The position numbers and the translations under genes were made by a program. Shown here piece by piece: positions 1-5,644 of a stretch of 13,450 bases of DNA. Origin of the DNA: Bordetella parapertussis. GTDB taxonomy: Bacteria > Pseudomonadota > Gammaproteobacteria > Burkholderiales > Burkholderiaceae_C. The notes beneath the pieces are model-generated. The model worked only from the letters and a program-made list of their open reading frames with translations, had not been told where the DNA came from and did not search any database. Numbering within the stretch: the first letter of the stretch is position 1; each line of letters begins with the position of its first letter. The DNA lies in assembly GCA_945890735.1 (NCBI GenBank), contig CAMDCZ010000048.1:1-13450 (forward strand), read 5' to 3'.

Positions 1-842
1 GGGTTTTTCACGGCCTCGGGCTCTGTCAACAGCAAAGCGCCTTGGCCAAAATAATTCAGGGTCAAGCAAGGCATCACGACACCAAACCAAGCCAAACGAA
101 TCGGTCGTTTGCCGAAATGACCCATGTCGGCATACAAGGCCTCGCCGCCAGTGACACACAAGACCACCGCACCCAAAATCAAGAAAGTGGTGCCGGGTTG
201 TTCCCACATGAACTTCAGCGCGTAATATGGGCTGATGGCCCACAAAATCGCGGGATTGCTGGCAATGTGGTAAACGCCCAAAACAGCAATGGTGAGAAAC
301 CAGGCCAAGGTGATGGGCCCAAAGAATTTGCCAATGCCAGCAGTACCGCGCTTTTGCACGGCAAACAAACACAGCAAGATGACCAAGGTGAGTGGAATGA
401 CTGCCTTCTTGAAATTAGGTGACACCACCTCCAAGCCTTCGACCGCCGAGAGCACCGAAATGGCCGGGGTGATCACCCCATCGCCGTAAAACAAACAAGT
501 GCCAAAAATGCCCACCACCAGCAACACATGGCGTAATCGGGGTTTGTCGCGCACCGAAGAAGATGCCAAGGCCAACATGGCCACCAAGCCGCCTTCACCG
601 TTGTTGTCTGCCCGCAGCACCAAGGTCACGTACTTAAGGGAAATGATGAAGGTCAAGGTCCAAAAAAAGATGGAGAGTATGCCCATCACGTTATCGGGCG
701 TGAAATCCACATGCCCAGAACCGAAAACCTCTTTGATCGAGTAGAGGACGCTGGTGCCGATGTCCCCGTAAACCACCCCGATCGCGCCAAGGGTCAAGCC
801 CGCCAAAGAGGATCTGTGGTTGTCTTGGGTTGCATGGCTCAT
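1..842 (-). CDS. kup: Kup-type low-affinity potassium transporter, N-terminal part (cut by left window edge)
   Basis: Inner-membrane K+ uptake protein of the KUP/HAK/KT family, which imports potassium with protons. About 280 residues are visible from an ATG at 842; the C-terminal half lies outside the window. The translation begins MSHATQDNHRSSLAGL and carries the family signature GVVYGDIGTS near residues 22-31, then RADNNGEGG, FYGDGVITPAISVLSAVEGLE and, towards the window edge, GGEALYADMGHFGKRPIRL and LNYFGQGALLL. These line up closely with E. coli Kup as I recall it. Hydrophobic helices alternate with short loops, as expected. One difference is Val where E. coli has Pro in GDIGTSPLY. The gene starts 90 bp after the gshA stop on the same strand. 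That gap shows a weak TTTTGC/GCAAAA inverted repeat (905-922) but no clear terminator, so co-transcription with gshA is possible. No good Shine-Dalgarno precedes the ATG; an in-frame GTG two codons upstream is an alternative start. Confidence 0.95.
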   Translation of the reverse strand, partial: MSHATQDNHRSSLAGLTLGAIGVVYGDIGTSVLYSIKEVFGSGHVDFTPDNVMGILSIFFWTLTFIISLKYVTLVLRADNNGEGGLVAMLALASSSVRDKPRLRHVLLVVGIFGTCLFYGDGVITPAISVLSAVEGLEVVSPNFKKAVIPLTLVILLCLFAVQKRGTAGIGKFFGPITLAWFLTIAVLGVYHIASNPAILWAISPYYALKFMWEQPGTTFLILGAVVLCVTGGEALYADMGHFGKRPIRLAWFGVVMPCLTLNYFGQGALLLTEPEAVKN

Positions 843-932
843 AAGCACTTCAGGCGACCTGGCGTCACCATCACCAATGGGTGGGAAAGCCCAGAGTTTA
901 CCGATTTTGCAGTGCAGCAAAAGGGCTGGGGC

Positions 933-2228
933 TTACTCGTAGACCTCGGCGTTGGGGTCAGTGGACTCGAGCTCGTAGCTGGCGGCCAGCATCGCCAAGC
1001 GGGCGATCACGCCGTACATGTAAAACCGGTTGGGGGCACTCGCGCCTGGTTTCATGCCAGGTTGCGGTGTATGGGCACTTTGCTCAAAGGCCAAAGGCAC
1101 AAAGCTGGCCCCCGGCGCATTCAGGTTCTCATCGATGCCGCGCTCGGCATGCACCCGGTAAAAACCACCCACCACATAGCGGTCCATCATGTAGACCACA
1201 GGCTCGGCCACGGCATCGTTGATGCGCTCGTTGGTTTGAACACCCTCTTGGATGATGACCTGGTTGACCTCTTGCCCGTCTTTGACCACGCTCATTTTGT
1301 TGCGGGTCTTGCGGTTGAGCACCTCCAGGTCTTTGACATCGCGCACCGTCATGATGCCCATGCCGTAGGTGCCATTGTCGGCCTTGACAATCACGAATGG
1401 TTTTTCGTAAATGCCAAATTCCTTGTACTTGCGGCGGATCTTGGTGAGCAACGCATCGACATTGGTTTGGAGACAGTCCATCCCCGTGCCCTCGGCGAAA
1501 TTGACCTCGCCGCAGTGTGAAAACATGGGGTTGATCAGCCAAGGGTCGATGCCCAGCAGCTTGCCAAAGCGTTTGGAGGCCTCTTCGTAATTGGCAAAGT
1601 GCACGCTTTTGCGCCGCACACACCAACCCGCATGCAAAGGCGGCAACAGGTATTGCTCGTGCAGGTCCTCCAAGATGCCGGGGATGCCCGCGCTCAAGTC
1701 GTTGTTGAGCAAGATGGTGCAAGGGTCGAAGTCTTTCAGTCCCAGGCGGGTTTTGCTGCGGATGACCGGCTCGAGCTTGACCGTGTCGCCATTGGGCAAC
1801 TCAATGACCGTGTCTTCCTTGATCTCGGGGTTGATCGAACCGATGCGCACATTCAGCCCGGCCATGTTGAAGATGCGGGCGAGTTGAGCCACATTGCTGA
1901 GGTAGAAGGAGTTGCGGGTGTGGTTTTCCGGAATGAGCAACAAGTTACGCGCTTCAGGGCAGATTTTTTCGATGGCGGCCATCGCCGCCTGCACAGCCAG
2001 CGGCAGCATCTCGGACGTGAGGTTGTTCCAGCCGCCTGGATAGAGGTTGGTGTCAACCGGGGCGAGCTTGAAGCCTGCATTGCGGATGTCGACCGAACTG
2101 TAAAAAGGCGGCGTGTGCTCCATCCACTCCATGCGGAACCAACGCTCAATGGCAGGCATGGAATCGATGATGCGCTGCTCGAGTTCGTTGATCGGGCCAG
2201 TCAGTGCGGTGATGAGGTGAGGAACCAT
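933..2228 (-). CDS. gshA: Glutamate-cysteine ligase, proteobacterial (GshA, non-E. coli) type
   Basis: Catalyses ATP-dependent joining of L-glutamate and L-cysteine to gamma-glutamylcysteine, the first step of glutathione synthesis in the cytoplasm. The 431-residue protein matches the GshA family found in many beta- and acidithiobacilli (Pfam GshA type), which is unrelated in sequence to the classical E. coli enzyme. Recognisable segments are NAGFKLAPVDTNLYPGGWNN (residues 50-69), IPENHTRNSFYLSNVAQL, TILLNNDLSAG, LLPPLHAGW, FVIVKADNGTYGMGIMTVRD, VVYMMDRYVVGGFYRVH and NLNAPGASFVPLAF. The frame stays open to 2456, but the first 76 codons are low-similarity and AT-rich. I chose the ATG at 2228 because MVPHLITALTGPINELE is the usual start for this family. 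No strong Shine-Dalgarno is visible. kup follows on the same strand. gshB, often the next gene in relatives, is not in the window. Confidence 0.93.
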   Translation of the reverse strand: MVPHLITALTGPINELEQRIIDSMPAIERWFRMEWMEHTPPFYSSVDIRNAGFKLAPVDTNLYPGGWNNLTSEMLPLAVQAAMAAIEKICPEARNLLLIPENHTRNSFYLSNVAQLARIFNMAGLNVRIGSINPEIKEDTVIELPNGDTVKLEPVIRSKTRLGLKDFDPCTILLNNDLSAGIPGILEDLHEQYLLPPLHAGWCVRRKSVHFANYEEASKRFGKLLGIDPWLINPMFSHCGEVNFAEGTGMDCLQTNVDALLTKIRRKYKEFGIYEKPFVIVKADNGTYGMGIMTVRDVKDLEVLNRKTRNKMSVVKDGQEVNQVIIQEGVQTNERINDAVAEPVVYMMDRYVVGGFYRVHAERGIDENLNAPGASFVPLAFEQSAHTPQPGMKPGASAPNRFYMYGVIARLAMLAASYELESTDPNAEVYE

Positions 2229-2433
2229 GGGTTGATTGTCTGTGTGATGTGGATATCTGGGGGCGATTCTGACAGCTTCAAGCGACGGGGTTAAGACAGG
2301 CTGACAAAATAAGTACTCTGAAGTTGATACTGATTCAGTGTGGCTTTTTTGATTTTGGGAAACAGAGATGGGGTGAGCTTGGTTGTGTTGATGATCGGAG
2401 GGCTGGCGCTTACACTTTTGACATCGATAGATA

Positions 2434-2447
2434 TTTCGACTTCGAAA
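2434..2447. repeat. Short perfect palindrome overlapping the ribosome binding site of the small ORF
   Basis: TTTCGA-CT-TCGAAA forms 6-bp perfect arms around a 2-bp centre. The right arm runs into the Shine-Dalgarno AAAGGA (2445-2450) of the ORF starting at 2458. It could be an operator half-site pair or an RNA fold that hides the ribosome binding site. Arms this short can also arise by chance. Confidence 0.35.
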
Positions 2448-2457
2448 GGATCGCAAA

Positions 2458-2581
2458 ATGACTGAAGCTCAATTTCAAGTCATGATCGCCATCGGTTTTT
2501 TTATGGGCGATCGCCATCGCTGTTTTGTACTTTGAGGCCAGAGAAAAAAGCAAAACCGAAAACAAAGACAAGGGACTTTGA
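2458..2581 (+). CDS. Candidate small single-span membrane protein with an apparent one-base frameshift
   Basis: I do not recognise this gene. An ATG at 2458 has a good Shine-Dalgarno (AAAGGA at 2445-2450, seven bases upstream). In that frame it gives only 25 residues, ending ...FFMGDRHRCFVL at the TGA 2533-2535. If one base is skipped in or near the T7 run at 2496-2502, the frame opens into a 40-residue product. That product has an N-terminus MTEAQFQ, an 18-residue hydrophobic stretch VMIAIGFLWAIAIAVLYF, and a charged tail EAREKSKTENKDKGL ending at TGA 2579-2581. This layout (short N-terminus, one helix, hydrophilic lysine/glutamate-rich tail) is typical of small inner-membrane subunits such as CcoQ or CydX, though I claim no homology. 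The downstream frame has no start of its own. The options are a sequencing or assembly error in the T run, a decayed gene, or slippage-dependent expression. It is divergent from gshA. Confidence 0.45.
2484..2519 (+). repeat. 11-bp direct repeat inside the small ORF
   Basis: GATCGCCATCG occurs at 2484-2494 and again at 2509-2519, start to start 25 bases. In the candidate membrane protein both copies encode part of the hydrophobic helix (Ile-Ala-Ile each time), but only if one base between them is not read, since 25 is one more than a multiple of three. The T7 run lies between the copies. The repeat supports a one-base insertion and could also promote slippage. Confidence 0.6.
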
Positions 2582-2677
2582 ATCCCCTCAACTTGTTCAA
2601 CAAAAAGTCAGACATTCCAACACAGGTCGTCAGGCAAGATTGGTTTGATCTGTGCAGACCAACGACTTGGTACGGAA

Positions 2678-3958
2678 TCAACCCCGCACTTCCCCCGCGC
2701 CCAGCACCACATACTTCAGTGAAGTCAGGCCCTCCATGCCCACCGGCCCACGGGCATGGAACTTGTCAGTGGATATGCCAATCTCGGCGCCCAAGCCATA
2801 CTCGAAACCATCGGCAAAGCGGGTGCTGGCATTGATCATCACGCTGGCCGAATCGACCTCGCGCACAAAGCGTTGGCCGTGCACATGGTTGAGCGTCAGG
2901 ATGGCGTCGGTGTGGTGACTGCTGTAGTGGTTGATGTGGGCAATCGCCTCATCGACACCACTCACCACCTTGATGCTGATGATGGGGGCCAAATACTCCT
3001 CGAACCAGTCTTGCTCGGTGGCGTCTGTCAGCAACGCGCCTTTGACGCTGCTCAGCAAGGCTTTGCTCTCGGAGCAGCAACGCATTTCCACACCCTTGTC
3101 GGCAAACACTTGGCCGATGCGGGGCAAAAACCTCGCCGCCACACCACGCGCCACCAACAAGCTCTCGGTCGCGTTACAAGGGCTGTACTTTTGGGTTTTG
3201 GCGTTGGTCACCACGGTGAGCGCCATGTCGAGGTCACACGGATCGTCCACATAGCTGTGGCAATTGCCGTCCAGGTGTTTGATCACCGGCACCTTGGCGT
3301 CTTGGCTGATGCGCTCGATCAAGCCCTTGCCGCCACGCGGGATGATGACGTCCACATAGGCGGGCATGGCGATGAGTTCACCCACGGCCGCGCGGTCGGT
3401 GGTGGGCACGAGTTGCACGGCTTCAGGGGGTAAGCCCGCCGCTTGCAAAGCCTGTTGCACCATGTTTGCCAGCGCGGTGTTGGAGGCCAAAGCCTCTGAG
3501 CCGCCACGCAAGATACAAGCGTTACCGCTCTTGATGGCGAGTGACGCCGCTTCGATGGTGACGTTGGGGCGGCTCTCGTAAATCATGCCAAACACGCCAA
3601 TCGGCACACGCATTTGACCCACGCGAATGCCGCTGGGCTGCTGGGTCATGCCGGTGATGCTGCCGATGATGTCGGGCATGACGGCGAGTTGCTCGCAGCC
3701 GATGGCGCAGGTCTCCAAAATCGGGGCGCTGAGTTTCAAGCGGTCGAGCATGGGCCCGTCCAAGCCATTGGTTTTGGCACGATCGAGGTCTTGTTGGTTG
3801 GCCTGAACCAAGGCTGCGGTGTTTTCGCGCAGCAGCGCCGCGAGTGCACGCAAGGCCGTGCTTTTGGCGGCAGCGCTGGCTTTGGCCATGGCCGCCGAAG
3901 CGGTTTTGGCGTGCTGGCCCATGGCCTGCATCAGTTCGGGGATGTTGTGCGCATTCAT
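2678..3958 (-). CDS. proA: Glutamate-5-semialdehyde dehydrogenase (gamma-glutamyl phosphate reductase)
   Basis: Second step of proline synthesis: NADPH-dependent reduction of gamma-glutamyl phosphate to glutamate semialdehyde in the cytoplasm. The 426 residues match the usual ProA length. Visible family segments are VPIGVFGMIYESRPNVTIEAA (around 118-138), the SGNACILRGGSEA loop, DVIIPRGGKGLI, the catalytic cysteine Cys261 in KYSPCNATESLLV, and at the end ASTRFADGFEYGLGAEIGISTDK followed by RGPVGMEGLTSLKYV. The start is the ATG at 3958 (MNAHNIPELMQ). The frame continues upstream to a TTG at 3991, but those 11 extra residues look unrelated and I left them out. No strong Shine-Dalgarno is visible. 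It follows holA by 88 bp on the same strand and may be the last gene of the long cluster. proB, the partner kinase, is not here; in betaproteobacteria it is usually elsewhere. Confidence 0.96.
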   Translation of the reverse strand: MNAHNIPELMQAMGQHAKTASAAMAKASAAAKSTALRALAALLRENTAALVQANQQDLDRAKTNGLDGPMLDRLKLSAPILETCAIGCEQLAVMPDIIGSITGMTQQPSGIRVGQMRVPIGVFGMIYESRPNVTIEAASLAIKSGNACILRGGSEALASNTALANMVQQALQAAGLPPEAVQLVPTTDRAAVGELIAMPAYVDVIIPRGGKGLIERISQDAKVPVIKHLDGNCHSYVDDPCDLDMALTVVTNAKTQKYSPCNATESLLVARGVAARFLPRIGQVFADKGVEMRCCSESKALLSSVKGALLTDATEQDWFEEYLAPIISIKVVSGVDEAIAHINHYSSHHTDAILTLNHVHGQRFVREVDSASVMINASTRFADGFEYGLGAEIGISTDKFHARGPVGMEGLTSLKYVVLGAGEVRG

Positions 3959-4046
3959 GCCATGATTTTGGCAGAGATGCCCTGTGCCCAATCTTGCAGG
4001 CAGAAACAGTGGCTTTGAGCAACCAGTGGCTGGCCAAGCGCAAACC

Positions 4047-5099
4047 TCAGCGTGCTTGGCAAGCCTTGCACAGCATCAGCGCCAAGCGCAACAAAGCTTG
4101 CCAGTTGTCGCTGGGCCAGTTCGGTTGTTTCAGGCCTTTGACGATGCCGTCCACCTGGTGCGCGCTTTGCAGCAAACGGTCCAAGGTGGCGGTGCTCAAC
4201 TGCGGCAACACGCGCTCGAACAAACGCTCCTTGTTGCCCCACACACGCTGTTCGCGCAATACCTGGGGCAGTGGCCTGCCGGCAGACACCGCGTCTTTGA
4301 CCCGTTTCAAAGCCCGGATGTCTTCGGCCAAGGTGAAGTGCACCAAGACCTCGGCCACACCCTCGGCTTGCAAACCATCCAGCATGCGCTGCACCCGCAG
4401 GTGCTGACCGGCCAACACCGACTCGGTCAGTTTGAACACGTCATAGCGCGCAACGTTCAAGACAGCGCGTTCAATGTCCTCGAAGGACAACTCGCCCTCG
4501 GGATACAGCAAGCCCAGCTTTTGAATTTCTTGGTGGGCGGCGAGCAAATTTCCCTCGACACGGTCGGCAAAAAACTGCAGGCTGCGCTGGCCTTCTTCGC
4601 CTTCGCGAACCCGCTGCTGCTGATGCGCCAGCCGGTGGGCGATCCATTCAGGCAGGACTCGGCGTTCAACCGGGTCGAGTTGCACCGACACGCCATGGGT
4701 GTCGAGCGCGGTGAACCAGCCACTGGTTTTGCTGGCCTTGTCCAAGCGCGGCAACAGCACCAGCGTCAGCACAGCGTCGTTGCCTGGCGCATCCTCGGCC
4801 AAGCGTTGCAAAGCCACGCTGCCTTCTTTGCCTGGCTTGCCGGACGGGATGCGCAAATCCAACAGCAGCTTGTCGGCAAACAAACTCATGGCGGCGCCCG
4901 CGGCCTGTACCTCACCCCAATCAAAATGCGCACCGGCTACCGTGAACACATGCCGCTCGGTATAGCCCTGGGCGCGGGCTGCCGCACGGATCATGTCAGC
5001 AGCTTCTTGCTGCAACAGAGGTTCGTCCCCGTGCAAGCAATACAGGCTGCGCAGGCCTTTGCTCAGGTGCTCTTGCAAACGGTTGCCAGCCACTTGCAT
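4047..5099 (-). CDS. holA: DNA polymerase III delta subunit (clamp loader)
   Basis: HolA is the delta subunit of the clamp-loader complex, which opens the beta sliding clamp and loads it on DNA. The 350-residue protein has the expected AAA+-like fold order. It starts MQVAGNRLQEHLSKGLRSLY with the family hallmark YCLHGDEPLLQQEAADMIR (about 20-38), where the inactive nucleotide-site region of delta begins, then AAGAAMSLFADKLLLDLRIP, which includes the clamp-contact region. The middle carries GNLLAAHQEIQKLGLLYP, and the C-terminal collar contains ARYDVFKLTESVLAG and LAEDIRALKRV. The start codon lies 2 bp after the lptE stop, so translation is probably coupled. The lptE-holA order is common across proteobacteria. 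Nothing looks truncated. The 88-bp gap after it (3959-4046) holds no gene and no evident terminator. Confidence 0.94.
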   Translation of the reverse strand: MQVAGNRLQEHLSKGLRSLYCLHGDEPLLQQEAADMIRAAARAQGYTERHVFTVAGAHFDWGEVQAAGAAMSLFADKLLLDLRIPSGKPGKEGSVALQRLAEDAPGNDAVLTLVLLPRLDKASKTSGWFTALDTHGVSVQLDPVERRVLPEWIAHRLAHQQQRVREGEEGQRSLQFFADRVEGNLLAAHQEIQKLGLLYPEGELSFEDIERAVLNVARYDVFKLTESVLAGQHLRVQRMLDGLQAEGVAEVLVHFTLAEDIRALKRVKDAVSAGRPLPQVLREQRVWGNKERLFERVLPQLSTATLDRLLQSAHQVDGIVKGLKQPNWPSDNWQALLRLALMLCKACQAR

Positions 5100-5101
5100 G
5101 G

Positions 5102-5644
5102 CTAGGGCTGACGCAATGCGCCCAAGCGGCGCAGGATTTGCTGCACCAAATCAGCACGCATGTCACGGTAGAGCAACTGCTCTTCCGTCTCTTTGGACAG
5201 GGCGGAGGTTTCATTGAAACTGATTTCACGCTCTTGCACGATTTCGGTGTCCGGTATCCATTCATAACCATCTCGGGTGCGCAAACGAAACCGCACACGC
5301 AAGCGCAGCTGAAACTCACGCACCGCGCCCGTGGAGGTACGGCTGAGAATCAGCTTTTCAGGCAGCTCGGCCAGCAGGTCGAAAATCACGTCGGCACGCT
5401 CGATTTGACGCGGGTCGGTGATGACTTCGACTTGACCAGAGCCGGCGATGTTGCGTTTGAGCTCTTGGCCAAACACCGAGGCTTCTGGGATACCGGTGAA
5501 CAAGGTTTTGAATGGGTACGCTGGTGCCTTGCGCAACTGAAAACCACATGCGCTCAACAGCCCCGCCAACCCAAGCGAACCCAGTCGTGTCAGGGCTTGG
5601 CGTTTGGCCAGCGACGTGGGCGATGTGCTGAATGGCTGATGCAT
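5102..5644 (-). CDS. lptE: LPS-assembly lipoprotein LptE
   Basis: Outer-membrane lipoprotein that plugs the LptD barrel and helps place lipopolysaccharide in the outer leaflet. The 180-residue protein starts at the ATG at 5644 (MHQPFSTSPTSLAKRQALTR). It has a basic stretch, a hydrophobic segment LGSLGLAGLLSA, and a lipobox L30-S31-A32-C33, followed by GFQLRKAP. The sequence CGFQLR right after the acylated cysteine is typical of LptE. The mature part has LFTGIPEASVFGQELKRNI and a beta-rich centre with alternating arginines (REFQLRLRVRFRLRTRDG), ending in YRDMRADLVQQILRRLGAL as in relatives. The start overlaps the leuS stop by one base (TGATG), which sets this start firmly over the longer open frame that reaches 5983 inside leuS. 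holA follows after 2 bp. Confidence 0.92.
   Translation of the reverse strand: MHQPFSTSPTSLAKRQALTRLGSLGLAGLLSACGFQLRKAPAYPFKTLFTGIPEASVFGQELKRNIAGSGQVEVITDPRQIERADVIFDLLAELPEKLILSRTSTGAVREFQLRLRVRFRLRTRDGYEWIPDTEIVQEREISFNETSALSKETEEQLLYRDMRADLVQQILRRLGALRQP

Larger units (their letters stand above)
2229..2677. other. 449-bp AT-richer intergenic region between gshA and proA
   Basis: This gap lies between the gshA start and the proA stop, both genes being read leftwards. It is visibly richer in A and T than the flanking genes. The only coding candidate I support is the small plus-strand ORF at 2458-2581. The part from 2229 to 2457 should hold the gshA promoter. A weak candidate on the minus strand is TTGAAG, then 18 bases, then GATATC, which would give only a short leader. 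On the plus strand a perfect TTGACA occurs at 2418-2423, but no good -10 lies at the right distance before the small ORF. I see no T-tailed terminator hairpin downstream of proA, no tRNA and no mobile-element ends. Confidence 0.6.

Noticed and set aside
2229..2456. 76-codon N-terminal extension of GshA
   Set aside because: The extension is AT-rich and unlike the family N-terminus. The ATG at 2228 gives the expected start.
2509..2516. GCGATCGC-like palindrome resembling the cyanobacterial HIP1 element
   Set aside because: A single copy only; all genes look betaproteobacterial, so this is chance.
2475..2681. 68-residue minus-strand open frame, Cys- and Phe-rich, in the gshA-proA gap
   Set aside because: It overlaps the better supported plus-strand small ORF, lacks a Shine-Dalgarno, and its Phe/Cys content just reflects the A-rich opposite strand.
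4007..4031. Direct repeat CAGTGGCT twice in the holA-proA gap
   Set aside because: An 8-bp repeat is too short to be meaningful at this scale, with no further copies or associated structure.
3984..5105. 373-residue plus-strand open frame opposite holA
   Set aside because: Same reason: it mirrors holA, has no recognised motif, and its bounds follow the holA frame.
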